A stretch of DNA of 64,000 bases from JAANXG01 sp049583715 (lineage in GTDB: Bacteria; Pseudomonadota; Gammaproteobacteria; Arenicellales; JAANXG01), in contig JBAUWJ010000279.1 of assembly GCA_049583715.1 (NCBI GenBank), positions 18,631-82,630 of the forward strand, written 5' to 3'. Every line of letters starts with the position of its first letter. The first letter of the stretch is position 1. This document shows positions 8,402-17,631 of the stretch, piece by piece. The notes below the pieces were generated by a model. The model searched no databases and was not told where the DNA came from. It was given only the letters and a program-made list of their open reading frames with translations. The translations under genes were made by a program, and so were the position numbers.

Positions 8402-10171
8402 TCAGCGGCCCCGCAGAAACCATCCGTCGAGCTCCTTCAACTCCAATTGCACCCAGGTCGGACGCCCATGATTGCATTCGCCGCTTCGCTCGGTCTCCTC
8501 CATCTGCCGCAACAGGGCGTTCATCTCGTCCAGCGTCAGTGACCGGTGGGCACGGACGGAGCCGTGGCAGGCTACGGTGGACAGGAGCCGATCCGACAGC
8601 GCCTGTACGCGCTCGGTGCGACCGTGTTCCGCGAGGTCGGACAGCACATCCCGCACCACGGCCGCCACATCGGCGTCCTGAATGGCCGCCGGAACGCTGC
8701 GGACCGCGAGTGTACGCTCCCCGAGCTGCTCGACCTCGAGGCCCAGGGATTCGAACAGGTCGCGCTGGCGCTCCCACACGCCCAGCTCCGCGTCGCCGAC
8801 CTCCAGGGTCACCGGCACCAGGAGGGGCTGCCGGGCGAGGACTCCGGATGCCTGTTGGAGCTTCAGCTTCTCATAGGTGATCCGCTCGTGGGCGGCATGC
8901 ATGTCCACCACCACCAGTCCTTTGTCGTTCTGCGCCAGGATATAGACGCCATGCAGTTGTGCGACCGCGTAGCCCAGCGCCGGACCGGGAGCGGCCTGCT
9001 CCGCGGCCCCGGACGCACCCGCCGGCGAGACCTGGGCCAGATGGCGATAGGCACCGAGCTGCTCATGCACCCGTGCGGGGAAAATCATGTCGGTCTGCCT
9101 GGTCGCCGGGACCCCCGCCGTCGTCCCGCCTGTCCTGCGGATGTGGGCGCCGGCAGGGACGGTCTGCCCTGCCGGTCGTGAAACCTGTCGCTTCACGACC
9201 CCATGCACGAAGTCGTGGACACCGCGGCCGTCGCGGAACCTGACTTCATGCTTGGTGGGATGCACGTTCACGTCGACGAGGGCTGGGTCCACCTCCAGGT
9301 ACAACACGAACGCCGGCTGCCGGCCGTGATGCATGACGTCCTGGTAAGCCATCCGAATCGCATGGGCGACGGTCTTGTCCCGAACGGCGCGTCCGTTGAC
9401 GAAGAAGTACTGCAGCGTCGCCTGGGGTCTGGAAAAGGTGGGCAGACCGGACCAGCCCCACAGCCGCATGCCGAGGGCCTCCTCGTCGAGGAACACGGAT
9501 TGCGCCAGGAAATCCCCGCTGCATACGGCGGCGACCCTTTCCGCGCGCTGATCGTGCGTCAGGGCCCGCGGATACCGGCTCGCCCGACCCCCGTTGTGCT
9601 GGAATGAGAGCTCGACGTCGAAGCGGCTCAAAGCGAGGCGCTTGACGGCCTGGTCGATATGCTTGAGCTCCGTTGTTTCGGCCTTCAGGAACTTCCGGCG
9701 CGCGGGTGTGTTGAAAAAGAGGTCCGAAACCTCGACTGTCGTCCCCACCGGGCGCGCGGCGGGTGCCGGACCGCTCAGCGGGCCGCCGCCTTCGCTGCTC
9801 ACCCGCCAGGCCTGGTCATCGTCCCGGGTTCTGGAGGTCAGGGACAGCCGCGATACCGAAGCGATGCTCGGCAGGGCTTCGCCCCGGAATCCCAGTGAAA
9901 CGACTCGTTCCAGGTCTGTCAGACTTCGCAGTTTGCTGGTGGCATGGCGGGCCAGCGCCAGAGGCATCTCTTCGTGCGCGATGCCCGTGCCGTCATCCGC
10001 GACCTTGACGCGCTTCACGCCGCCGCGTTCGACTTCGACGTCGATACGGGTGGACTGCGCATCCAGGCTGTTCTCCAGAATCTCCTTCACCACGGCCGCC
10101 GGGCGTTCGACGACCTCGCCTGCCGCGATCTGGTTGACGAGCTGCGAATCCAGGATCTGTATCGTCGCCAC
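8402..10171 (-). CDS. mutL: DNA mismatch repair protein MutL
   Basis: MutL links mismatch recognition by MutS to strand incision. The 589-residue protein starts at GTG 10171 (VATIQILDSQLVNQIAAGEVV), preceded by GAGGAG inside the end of amiB; upstream codons in the same frame are antisense noise. The N-terminal GHKL ATPase has ENSLDAQ, DDGTGI, RHATSK and GFRGEAL. The C-terminal domain has DMHAAHERITYE at about residues 423-434, which fits the endonuclease motif DQHA(X)2E(X)4E with Met for Gln, and ends with CNHGRPTW. These suggest a nicking MutL, as in lineages without MutH; that is inference from motifs. The amiB stop lies only 5 bases upstream. Confidence 0.96.
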   Translation of the reverse strand: MATIQILDSQLVNQIAAGEVVERPAAVVKEILENSLDAQSTRIDVEVERGGVKRVKVADDGTGIAHEEMPLALARHATSKLRSLTDLERVVSLGFRGEALPSIASVSRLSLTSRTRDDDQAWRVSSEGGGPLSGPAPAARPVGTTVEVSDLFFNTPARRKFLKAETTELKHIDQAVKRLALSRFDVELSFQHNGGRASRYPRALTHDQRAERVAAVCSGDFLAQSVFLDEEALGMRLWGWSGLPTFSRPQATLQYFFVNGRAVRDKTVAHAIRMAYQDVMHHGRQPAFVLYLEVDPALVDVNVHPTKHEVRFRDGRGVHDFVHGVVKRQVSRPAGQTVPAGAHIRRTGGTTAGVPATRQTDMIFPARVHEQLGAYRHLAQVSPAGASGAAEQAAPGPALGYAVAQLHGVYILAQNDKGLVVVDMHAAHERITYEKLKLQQASGVLARQPLLVPVTLEVGDAELGVWERQRDLFESLGLEVEQLGERTLAVRSVPAAIQDADVAAVVRDVLSDLAEHGRTERVQALSDRLLSTVACHGSVRAHRSLTLDEMNALLRQMEETERSGECNHGRPTWVQLELKELDGWFLRGR

Positions 10172-10176
10172 GGGCT

Positions 10177-11448
10177 TCAACTCCTCGGTATACGCAGCTT
10201 CTGGCCCACGCGTACCGTGTCGCTCCTCATGCCGTTGAGCTTCTTGAGGCTGTGGACACTGGTTCGGTAGCGCTGGGCGATCTCCGACAGCGTGTCGCCG
10301 CGCCTGACAACGTAAACGGAGGGACGCGCGCCTGGGTGATGGCGCTCGTAGTAACGTCGAATGCCCCCGTAGATGGCGCTGGCAATCTTGCGTCGGTACG
10401 AGCGTGTCCGCAGCAGCCTTTCCTCGTGCGGATTCGACAGGAATGCGGTTTCGACCAGCACCGAAGGAATATCCGGGGATTTCAACACCACGAAGCCCGC
10501 ATACTCCACCCGGTTGATGTGGACCCTGCCCACGTGGTGCAGCTCGTGCAGGATGTCCGCCGCCAGCTCCCGGCTGTCGCTGATGCTCTTGTTCATCGAC
10601 AGGTCCCACAGGACCTTGGCCACGGTATCGTCCTTGTCACGCAGGCTGACGCCGCCGATCAGGTCCGCGGCATTCTCTTTGTCGGACAGCCACCTGGCTT
10701 CCTCGCTGGACGCGCCCCGGGTCGACAAGGTGTAGACGGAGGACCCGCGCGCCGACCGCTGCGGAAAAGCGTCCGCATGGATGGAGACGAACAGATTGGC
10801 CTGCGCGGACCGGGCGATCGCTGTCCGTCGCCTCAGCGAGACGTAATAGTCGCCTTTTCTGGTCATAATGGCCTTCATTTCCGGATCGCGCGCCACAAGG
10901 GCCTTCAAATCTTTGCCGATCGCCAGTGTGATGTCCTTTTCGTGCGTCCCGCCGTGCCCTGTCGTGCCGGGATCCTCGCCTCCGTGGCCTGGATCAATGG
11001 CGACGACAAACTGCTTGGAACTGCGCCGGGCGGTGAGCACGGCGCGGCCGTCCACGTGCCCCCTGCGGTACAGGTCGACCACCAGCCGGTTGCCGTACAG
11101 CGCGTTCGGCTCGAGAAGGAACGCGTTGGGCTTGACGGCCGTCTTCAGGTTGAACACCACGCGGAGCACGCCCGGCCTCGGTGTTCCACTGCGTACGCCC
11201 GCGATAAACCGCCCGTCGTCCTTCACGGGCGGCAAGTCCCGCGCCAGTCTCGCGTTCGGCAGGTCCAGGTAAACGCGGTGCGGGTGGCTCAGGACACCCA
11301 GCTTGTAGTGAACCGGAGCACTCAAGTCCAACACCGCACGGGTGTGATCCGGCGCCTGCCACATGCGCAGATCCTTCACCATCACCTGCGCCGCCCCGGC
11401 GCTGCAGAACTCGAACGCCAACAGTAGCGCGATCGCTACCCGGTACAA
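10177..11448 (-). CDS. amiB: N-acetylmuramoyl-L-alanine amidase (AmiB/AmiC type)
   Basis: This periplasmic zinc amidase cleaves the bond between N-acetylmuramic acid and L-alanine to split septal peptidoglycan. The 423-residue protein has a signal peptide (ending near CSAGAAQ), an AMIN domain (about residues 22-130) that targets it to the septum, a catalytic Amidase_3 domain with AIDPGHGGEDPG, SIHAD and VLVETAFLSN, and one C-terminal LysM domain (VYVVRRGDTLSEIAQRY). The start is TTG 11448 after a GGGAGG site; the first 13 bases overlap the end of tsaE. The single LysM and position before mutL match AmiB. Confidence 0.93.
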   Translation of the reverse strand: MYRVAIALLLAFEFCSAGAAQVMVKDLRMWQAPDHTRAVLDLSAPVHYKLGVLSHPHRVYLDLPNARLARDLPPVKDDGRFIAGVRSGTPRPGVLRVVFNLKTAVKPNAFLLEPNALYGNRLVVDLYRRGHVDGRAVLTARRSSKQFVVAIDPGHGGEDPGTTGHGGTHEKDITLAIGKDLKALVARDPEMKAIMTRKGDYYVSLRRRTAIARSAQANLFVSIHADAFPQRSARGSSVYTLSTRGASSEEARWLSDKENAADLIGGVSLRDKDDTVAKVLWDLSMNKSISDSRELAADILHELHHVGRVHINRVEYAGFVVLKSPDIPSVLVETAFLSNPHEERLLRTRSYRRKIASAIYGGIRRYYERHHPGARPSVYVVRRGDTLSEIAQRYRTSVHSLKKLNGMRSDTVRVGQKLRIPRS

Positions 11449-11903
11449 AAGCCCTCCCCCATCCGGGTCCGGCTCTCGAGTCGCACTGTCCGCGCCCCGT
11501 CCTCATCGATGGCGATGTGAACCTCGCAATCCGCCGGGGGCAGGCCGTCCTCGGCCCGCTCCGGCCACTCCACCAGCAATACCGATTGTTCCCCGAGGTA
11601 ATCTCTGATGGCAAGCTGCTCGAGCTCGGTGGCCCCGTCCAGGCGGTACAAATCCAGGTGCGCCACCTTCAGCCCCCGCACATCGTAGGTTTCCAGCAAC
11701 GTGAATGTCGGACTGGGCACCACCCCCTCGTAGCCGAGCGCACCCAGCAGGCCGCGCACCAGGGTAGTCTTGCCCGAACCCAGGTCGCCCCGCAGAAATA
11801 TCACCGACCCGCCGCGCAGTCTTGCGGTGAGACCCCCACCGAAATCCTCCATGGCTTCGACCGAGGCTATTCGGTGCACCACGCTGGTCTCGAGAGCGGT
11901 CAC
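11436..11903 (-). CDS. tsaE: tRNA threonylcarbamoyladenosine biosynthesis ATPase TsaE
   Basis: TsaE is the small ATPase that works with TsaD and TsaB to make the t6A37 modification of ANN-decoding tRNAs. The 155-residue protein has the P-loop GDLGSGKTTLVRGLL, VPSPTFTLLETYD, the HLDLYRL motif and LLVEWPERA, in the family order. The start is the GTG at 11903, overlapping the nnrD stop as GTGA. Adding upstream codons would only read through nnrD out of frame. Confidence 0.95.
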   Translation of the reverse strand: MTALETSVVHRIASVEAMEDFGGGLTARLRGGSVIFLRGDLGSGKTTLVRGLLGALGYEGVVPSPTFTLLETYDVRGLKVAHLDLYRLDGATELEQLAIRDYLGEQSVLLVEWPERAEDGLPPADCEVHIAIDEDGARTVRLESRTRMGEGFCTG

Positions 11904-13372
11904 GCTGCCGGCGCCCCCACGACGTCCGCCAGGGCATCGCCCAGGGCACCGGCCGTCAGGCCCACCAGGCCCCGGGGTGCGGCGAGGTCGCCTGCCCGGG
12001 CGTGGCACCAGACTCCGTAGCAGGCCGCGTCCTCGGCGACCATCCCCTGGCCGCGCAGCGCCGCGATGACGCCGGTGAGAACATCGCCCATGCCGCCGCT
12101 CGCCATACCGGCATTGCCCCCGTCGCACACGTGCAGCGACTCTCCGAGAACCAGCGTGCCGGGACCCTTGAGGACGATGACACCGCCGTAGCGGTCTCTC
12201 AACGCGCGCGCCGCCGACACCCGGTCGGCCTGTACTTCGGCGGTTCCGATCCCCAGCAGCGCCGCGGCTTCGCCCGGATGCGGCGTGAGAACCCAGTCCT
12301 CCCTGCGGATCGGCGACGCGGCCAGGAAATACAGCGCGTCCGCGTCGACCACCAACGGGCGGCCGCCGGCGATCACCGCCTGCCACACCGCGCCGGCCCA
12401 GGGGTCGCGGCCGAGTCCCGGACCGATCGCGACGACGTCGGCTTTCTCCATCATCGACGCCAGGCCGTCCGCGGACTCTAGGCAATAGGCGATGGACTCG
12501 AGCGTGTTCGTCACCAGGTTCTCCGGCTTCGACCGGGTTGCAAGATAGACCAGACCGGCGCCGCTGCGGTGCGCGGCGCGCGCCGCCATGCACGGCGCCC
12601 CCGGCATACCGTGATTGCCGCCCACCACCAGCACGCGCCCCGCATCGCCCTTATGCGCGACCGGAGACCGGGCACGAACGAAGGTTGCGAAAGGCGCCGG
12701 GTCTATCAGGGTCGCGACACACTCGACATGATCGTAGATCTCGCCGGGAACGCCCAGGTCGTCGAAATGCAGGCGCCCGACGACAGCGCGGCCGTCGCCG
12801 GTGAAGCAGCCAAGCTTGCGCCCGATGAAGGTCGCGGTGGCCCCGGCGCGCACACAGGGCTCGAGCGCCGTGCCGGTATCCGCGTGCAGTCCCGAGGGAA
12901 TGTCGAGCGCAATCACCGGCCTGTGCGAAGCGTTGATCCGCGCTATGGCCGCACCGTACTCGCCGGCCGGGGCCTTTTCGAGTCCGGTCCCGAGCAAGGC
13001 ATCGACGATCACTTCGGTTCCGGCGGGTACTTCGTGGGTGCCGTTCTTCACCATGCCCCCCGCCGCGCGAAACTCGGCCAGCGCCCGCCGGGCTTCCGCG
13101 GACTTCGGCTGCCCCGTCGCGACCAGCTCGACTTCCATCCCTCTTTCTCGAGCAAGAGCGGCCAGCACGTAGCCGTCCCCGCCGTTGTTGCCGCCGCCGC
13201 AGAAGACCGCGATCCTCCGTGCGCGGGGAAAAGCGTGGCGCATGAGGCGGTAGCCGACGAGTCCCGCGCGCCTCATCAGCTCCCAGGCATCGATTCCGCA
13301 CTCCTCGATCGCGACGCGATCGAGCTCCCTCACCCCGGCGGCGGTGTACAGGCGCTGCGCAGCTCTGCTCAT
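11900..13372 (-). CDS. nnrD: Bifunctional NAD(P)H-hydrate epimerase/dehydratase Nnr
   Basis: The enzyme repairs damaged NAD(P)H hydrates: the N-terminal YjeF_N domain epimerises the R and S forms, and the C-terminal domain dehydrates the S form using ADP or ATP. The 490-residue protein shows the N-domain motif FCGGGNNGGDGYVLA and the C-domain motifs VVGGNHGMPGA, IGPGLG, VLTPHPGE and GNAGMASGGMGDVLTG. The start MSRAAQRLYTA at 13372 is chosen because the upstream codons overlap divergent queG. It is the first gene of the long super-operon ending with purA. Confidence 0.95.
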   Translation of the reverse strand: MSRAAQRLYTAAGVRELDRVAIEECGIDAWELMRRAGLVGYRLMRHAFPRARRIAVFCGGGNNGGDGYVLAALARERGMEVELVATGQPKSAEARRALAEFRAAGGMVKNGTHEVPAGTEVIVDALLGTGLEKAPAGEYGAAIARINASHRPVIALDIPSGLHADTGTALEPCVRAGATATFIGRKLGCFTGDGRAVVGRLHFDDLGVPGEIYDHVECVATLIDPAPFATFVRARSPVAHKGDAGRVLVVGGNHGMPGAPCMAARAAHRSGAGLVYLATRSKPENLVTNTLESIAYCLESADGLASMMEKADVVAIGPGLGRDPWAGAVWQAVIAGGRPLVVDADALYFLAASPIRREDWVLTPHPGEAAALLGIGTAEVQADRVSAARALRDRYGGVIVLKGPGTLVLGESLHVCDGGNAGMASGGMGDVLTGVIAALRGQGMVAEDAACYGVWCHARAGDLAAPRGLVGLTAGALGDALADVVGAPAA

Positions 13373-13375
13373 ATC

Positions 13376-13386
13376 GTTATGATAAC
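13376..13386. promoter_or_regulatory. Palindrome between divergent nnrD and queG start codons
   Basis: GTTATGATAAC is a perfect inverted repeat around a central base, lying in the only 16-22 bases between the two start codons. TATGAT on the plus strand and TATCAT on the minus strand both resemble -10 boxes, so one symmetrical element could serve both genes and give near-leaderless transcripts. No convincing -35 box lies at the right distance on either strand, so this is a weak inference. Confidence 0.35.
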
Positions 13387-13394
13387 AAGTGTCA

Positions 13395-14489
13395 ATGTCA
13401 TCCCAAGGCCAACATGGCGAGCCGCGAGAGCCCATCGACTACCGGTCGCTGGCGGCACGCATCAAACAATGGGCGAGCGAGCTCGGGTTCGAGGCAACCG
13501 GCATTACCGACACCGATCTCGCCCGGGCCGGCTCGCGGCTGAAGGAATGGCTGGCCGCGGGCCGCCACGGCGAGATGCAGTACATGGCCGCCCACGGAAA
13601 CAGGAGAACCGAGCCTGCGTCGCTGGTACCGGGCACACTGCGTGTCATCTGCGTGCGGATGAGATACTGGCCGGGCGACTCCGCCTTGCCCCCGGATACC
13701 GCGCTCGCCGATCGTGGTGCCGGGTACGTCGCCCGCTACGCCCTGGGGAAGGACTATCACAAAGTGCTGCGTCGCAGGCTGCAGAAGCTCGCCGACCGGA
13801 TCCAGGAGCAGGTTGGCTCCTTCGGCTACCGGGCTTTTGCGGACAGCGCACCGGTCATGGAAAAGCCGCTGGCAGAGAAAGCCGGTCTCGGTTGGATTGG
13901 AAAGCACACGAACCTGATCGACAAGACGCAAGGCTCCTGGTTCTTCCTCGGAGAGCTCTTCACCGACCTCCCACTGCCCGTCGACGAGGCGGCGGAGAAC
14001 CATTGCGGAAGCTGTCGCGCCTGCCTCGATGCCTGCCCCACCGGCGCGATCACGGCCCCTTACCAGCTCGATGCCCGGCGATGCATCTCCTATCTCACCA
14101 TCGAGCTGCGCGGCAGTATCCCGGAACTCCTCCGGCCGCTCATGGGAAACCGGATATTCGGCTGCGACGACTGCCAGGCGGTATGCCCCTGGAACCGTTT
14201 CGCACGCGTCTCCACCCTGCCGGAGCTCCGTCCCCGCACGGCGGTGACGGACCGCGAGCTCGAGTGGTTCGCCTCCTGGACCGAGGAAGAGTTCGATCGA
14301 CATACCGCTGGCTCGGCGATCCGGCGCGCCGGCTACGAGGGCTTCCTCAGGAACGTCGCGGTCGCCCTCGGCAACGCTCCGGCCTCTTCCGCCGTCCTCG
14401 CCTCCATCGAGAAGCTGGTCAGGCACTCCTCGCCGCTGGTCCGGGAGCACGCCGAATGGGCCCGGGCGCGCCACTGCCGCGCCGCCTGA
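13395..14489 (+). CDS. queG: Epoxyqueuosine reductase QueG
   Basis: QueG is a cobalamin- and Fe-S-dependent enzyme that reduces epoxyqueuosine to queuosine at position 34 of GUN-decoding tRNAs. The roughly 364-residue protein has the N-terminal DUF1730 region (FEATGITDTDLARAG), the CGSCRACLDACPTGAI and GCDDCQAVCPW clusters that bind two [4Fe-4S] centres, and a HEAT-like C-terminus. The ATG at 13395 is chosen; GTG at 13389 is in frame. It is divergent from nnrD, the conserved arrangement in gammaproteobacteria, and convergent with orn. Confidence 0.95.
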   Translation: MSSQGQHGEPREPIDYRSLAARIKQWASELGFEATGITDTDLARAGSRLKEWLAAGRHGEMQYMAAHGNRRTEPASLVPGTLRVICVRMRYWPGDSALPPDTALADRGAGYVARYALGKDYHKVLRRRLQKLADRIQEQVGSFGYRAFADSAPVMEKPLAEKAGLGWIGKHTNLIDKTQGSWFFLGELFTDLPLPVDEAAENHCGSCRACLDACPTGAITAPYQLDARRCISYLTIELRGSIPELLRPLMGNRIFGCDDCQAVCPWNRFARVSTLPELRPRTAVTDRELEWFASWTEEEFDRHTAGSAIRRAGYEGFLRNVAVALGNAPASSAVLASIEKLVRHSSPLVREHAEWARARHCRAA

Positions 14490-14498
14490 GCACGCGCC

Positions 14499-15041
14499 TC
14501 ACACCCGCAGGAAGTGGGTGCGGTAGTAGCGCAGCTCTTCTATGGATTCGCGAATATCGTCGAGTGCGCGGTGGTTGCTCTGCTTGTCCAAGCCGGCGAG
14601 GTCGGGATGCCAGCGCTTCGCCAGCTCCTTCACGGTGCTGACATCGAGGTTCCTGTAATGCAGATAGCTCTCCAGCTCGCGCATGTACCGCGCGAGGAAG
14701 CGCCGGTCCTGGCAGATGCTGTTGCCGCACAACGGTGATTTGTTCCTCGGGACGTAGCTCTGAATGAACCGAAGGGTTTCGAGCTCTGCACGGCGCTCGT
14801 CAATCTCCGACGCCAGGACCTTGTCCACCAGGCCGCTGGCGGTATGGGTGCGGGTATTCCATTCGTCCATGCCCGCCAGCATCGCCTCGGACTGCTTGAT
14901 GACCAGCACGGGGCCCTCGGCGAGTACTTCGAGGTTCGAGTCCGTAATGATGGTCGCGATCTCGATGATTCGGTCCCGTTCCGGTGACAGGCCGGTCATT
15001 TCGAGATCGATCCATACCAGCGCGTTGGGATCCTGGGTCAT
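14499..15041 (-). CDS. orn: Oligoribonuclease
   Basis: Orn is a 3'-5' exoribonuclease that degrades dinucleotides, including pGpG from c-di-GMP turnover. The 180-residue protein has all DEDDh motifs: WIDLEMTGL (Asp and Glu), a central Asp region, and NHRALDDI. The start is MTQDPNALVWID at 15041; upstream codons are not family-like. It ends 9 bases from convergent queG and is probably the last gene of the dnaX-ybaB-recR-orn unit. Confidence 0.97.
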   Translation of the reverse strand: MTQDPNALVWIDLEMTGLSPERDRIIEIATIITDSNLEVLAEGPVLVIKQSEAMLAGMDEWNTRTHTASGLVDKVLASEIDERRAELETLRFIQSYVPRNKSPLCGNSICQDRRFLARYMRELESYLHYRNLDVSTVKELAKRWHPDLAGLDKQSNHRALDDIRESIEELRYYRTHFLRV

Positions 15042-15085
15042 GGGTCTCGGAGTTCCGTGATAGTTTGTTTGACTCGCCGACCGTG

Positions 15086-15682
15086 TCACCATGGCCGCCG
15101 GTCGGCAAACGCCTGGGATAATGTGCCGTGGTCGATGTACTCGAGCTCGCCTCCCACCGGCACACCGCGGGCCAGGCGTGTGATGCTCACTGAATGACCT
15201 TCAAGGAGCTGTCGCAGGTAATCAGCGGTCGCCTCCCCCTCCGTGGTCAGGTTGGTGGCGATGATCAGCTCGTCGATCTGCTCATTGTCCATCAGGCTCT
15301 TCAACCGCTCGAATCCGAGCTCGTCCGGTCCGATGCCGTCCAGCGGGGACAGACGCCCCATCAACACGAAATACATTCCCTGGTAGGCCCCCGTCTGCTC
15401 CACGGCCTCCAGGTCCGCCGGCGTCTCGACGACACACACCGTCCTCGAATCCCGCCTGGCGGAGGCACAGATGTCGCAAAGCTCCGTCTCGCTGAAGTTG
15501 TTGCATCGCCGGCATCGAATCACCGTCTTCAAGGCGCGCTGCAGGGCCTCGGCTATGACCCGGGCACCGTCCTGGTCGCGCTCGAGCAGGTGGAACGCCA
15601 TCCGCTGCGCCGTTTTCGGTCCCACGCCCGGCAAACGGCGAAGGGCTTCCCGCAGCTGGTCGATCGCCTGGGAATGAGACAC
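15086..15682 (-). CDS. recR: Recombination protein RecR
   Basis: RecR forms a ring that, with RecO, loads RecA onto SSB-coated gapped DNA. The 198-residue protein has the helix-hairpin-helix LRRLPGVGPKTAQRMAFHLL, a Cys4 zinc finger (CRRCNNFSETELCDIC) and a Toprim domain (VCVVETPADLEAVEQTG). It starts only 3 bases after the ybaB stop. The dnaX-ybaB-recR order is one of the most conserved in bacteria. Confidence 0.97.
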   Translation of the reverse strand: MSHSQAIDQLREALRRLPGVGPKTAQRMAFHLLERDQDGARVIAEALQRALKTVIRCRRCNNFSETELCDICASARRDSRTVCVVETPADLEAVEQTGAYQGMYFVLMGRLSPLDGIGPDELGFERLKSLMDNEQIDELIIATNLTTEGEATADYLRQLLEGHSVSITRLARGVPVGGELEYIDHGTLSQAFADRRPW

Positions 15683-15685
15683 TTT

Positions 15686-16006
15686 TTAGAGCGGCAGATT
15701 CAACCCGGGGATGTTGAGACCGGCGGTCAGGCCCGACATCTTCTCCTGGGCGGCCTGCTCCGCCTTTCGCACGGCGTCGTTCATCGCCGCCGCAACCAGA
15801 TCCTCCAGTACCTCCTTGTCGTCGTTCATGAGGGCGTCGTCGATCTCTACCCGCTTCACGTCATGCCGGCAGCTCATGACGACGGACACCATGCCGCCTC
15901 CGGCCTGTCCGGTCACTTCCATGCCCGCCAGCTCCTCCTGGGCCTTGCGCATGTTCTCCTGCATTTCCTGTGCCTGCTTCATCAAGTTGCCTAAGCCACC
16001 CTTCAT
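15686..16006 (-). CDS. YbaB/EbfC family nucleoid-associated protein
   Basis: This family binds DNA as a dimer and sits between dnaX and recR in most bacteria. The 106-residue protein begins MKGGLGNLMKQAQEMQENM, has a coiled helix, then a beta-rich core and the C-terminal GLNIPGLNLPL. The start at 16006 follows AAGAGG with good spacing and matches family length; earlier in-frame codons overlap the dnaX end. Confidence 0.95.
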   Translation of the reverse strand: MKGGLGNLMKQAQEMQENMRKAQEELAGMEVTGQAGGGMVSVVMSCRHDVKRVEIDDALMNDDKEVLEDLVAAAMNDAVRKAEQAAQEKMSGLTAGLNIPGLNLPL

Positions 16007-16035
16007 ATCAACCTCTTGCACGTTTACGCCACGAT

Positions 16036-17613
16036 TCATCGCCTTGGACGGACGGAGTCTTCCACCAAGGTCGCGTCGAACTGCTCGATCAGATCCTTGA
16101 CGTCGGGATCGTTTCTGATGGCCCGCTCGGCCTCTGACTGCCTGTCGGATTTCTCGCGTTCCACGGATTGTACCGGTGTTTCGTTACTGGGTTCCGACAA
16201 TCGTATTTTGACCTCGGCCGTCTCTCCCGTTCGCTCGGAGATGGCTCTGGACACCTGGTCGGTCCTCTCGGCATTGACCAGGTGCTCATGCTGAGGGTTC
16301 AACTCGAATGACCAGATGCCGTTCTCTCGGGTCCGAAGGGCCAGGTTCATGGCCAGCTCCTGGGCCCAGCCCTTGAGGGGAAGCTCCCTGGCAAGCCGTC
16401 GCCAGTCGAGCGCTGATTCCGGCGCTTCCCGGGGTTTCCCGGCCGGCGCCGCGTCCACGGTGCTCTTGCGACCGGAGCCTGCGGCAGCCGAGCGCCTGGC
16501 CCCCCCGTCCACCGGTCGCCGCGCCGAGTCTCCGGGTTGAAAGGCCAGAAGTCGCAGCATCACCATCTCGAACCCGGTCCGCGGATCAGGAGCGAGGGGC
16601 AGATCCCGCTTGCCGATCAACACGATCTGATAGTAGAGCTGCAGCTCCTCCTCCCCGAACATACCAGCCGCGTCCGGGTGCCAGGGGCTCGGATCCTGCC
16701 TCGCCTGGAGGAGCTCCGGGCTGCGCTTGTACAGGGAAAGACAAAAGAGCTCCGTCAACAGGTCGTCAAGCAGGGGCGCGTAGGCGTTGGAACGCTGCGC
16801 CACGGCGTCGATCACGCGGAATACCGCCCCGACGTCGGCCTTCGCCAACGCTTCGAGCAGCTCGCGCGCGTAGTCGGTATCCATCAGCCCCAGCATCTGG
16901 CGCACGGTCTCCGCGCTCACCCGGCCGTCGCCCTGGGCGATGGCCTGGTCCAGCAGGCTCAGGCCGTCGCGCATGCTTCCATCAGCCGAGCGAGCCAGCA
17001 GGTGCAGCGCGTCGTCCTCGAAGGCTACGCCCTCCGACTCGACGATCTTCTTCAACTGGGCTTCGATCTCCTCGACGCGCAACAGCTTCAAATTGAACTG
17101 CAGACAGCGCGACAGGATGGTGACCGGAAGCTTCTGGGGATCCGTGGTCGCAAACAGGAACTTCACGTGCGGCGGCGGCTCTTCGAGGGTCTTCAGCAAG
17201 GCGTTGAAGCTGTGATTCGACAGCATGTGCACCTCGTCCACGAGGTACACCTTGAAGCGGCCGGACGTCGGGGCGTACTGAACATTGTCCAGGAGCTCAC
17301 GCGTGTCCGCCACCTGGGTGCGCGAAGCGGCATCTACCTCTATCAAATCCACGAACCGTCCTTCGTCGATGGCCCGGCAGGCGTCGCATTCGTTGCAGGG
17401 TTTCGAGCTCACGCCCTTCTCGCAATTCAGGCACTTGGCGAGAATCCGGGCCAGGGTGGTCTTACCGATGCCGCGCGTACCCGTGAACAGGAACCCATGG
17501 TGAACGCGGTCGCTGTCCAGCGCGTGCGTCAACGCCGCCACGATGTGCTCCTGGCCCACCAGCTCCTCGAACGAGCGTGGACGCCATTTGCGTGCTAATG
17601 CCTGATAAGTCAT
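16036..17613 (-). CDS. dnaX: DNA polymerase III subunit tau (gamma/tau)
   Basis: DnaX is the clamp-loader ATPase that holds the replicative polymerase together. The 525-residue protein is shorter than E. coli tau (643). It has the Walker A TGTRGIGKTTLAR, a zinc module (CLNCEKG...CNECDAC), Walker B YLVDEVHML, the sensor-1 region and the SRC motif (LSRCLQF). A divergent linker and C-terminal polymerase-binding domain follow. I see no A-rich slippery heptamer of the E. coli type, so a frameshifted gamma product is not evident. The ATG lies 18 bases after the SRP RNA 3' end and lacks a clear ribosome binding site. Confidence 0.97.
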   Translation of the reverse strand: MTYQALARKWRPRSFEELVGQEHIVAALTHALDSDRVHHGFLFTGTRGIGKTTLARILAKCLNCEKGVSSKPCNECDACRAIDEGRFVDLIEVDAASRTQVADTRELLDNVQYAPTSGRFKVYLVDEVHMLSNHSFNALLKTLEEPPPHVKFLFATTDPQKLPVTILSRCLQFNLKLLRVEEIEAQLKKIVESEGVAFEDDALHLLARSADGSMRDGLSLLDQAIAQGDGRVSAETVRQMLGLMDTDYARELLEALAKADVGAVFRVIDAVAQRSNAYAPLLDDLLTELFCLSLYKRSPELLQARQDPSPWHPDAAGMFGEEELQLYYQIVLIGKRDLPLAPDPRTGFEMVMLRLLAFQPGDSARRPVDGGARRSAAAGSGRKSTVDAAPAGKPREAPESALDWRRLARELPLKGWAQELAMNLALRTRENGIWSFELNPQHEHLVNAERTDQVSRAISERTGETAEVKIRLSEPSNETPVQSVEREKSDRQSEAERAIRNDPDVKDLIEQFDATLVEDSVRPRR

Positions 17614-17631
17614 GGTGTTTCGAATTAAGGT

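Noticed and set aside
10172..10609. N-terminal extension of mutL
   Set aside because: The extra 146 codons are out-of-frame amiB sequence; the GTG at 10171 has a good ribosome binding site and family alignment.
16036..17613. Programmed frameshift in dnaX
   Set aside because: No A-rich slippery heptamer with a following hairpin was found in the expected part.
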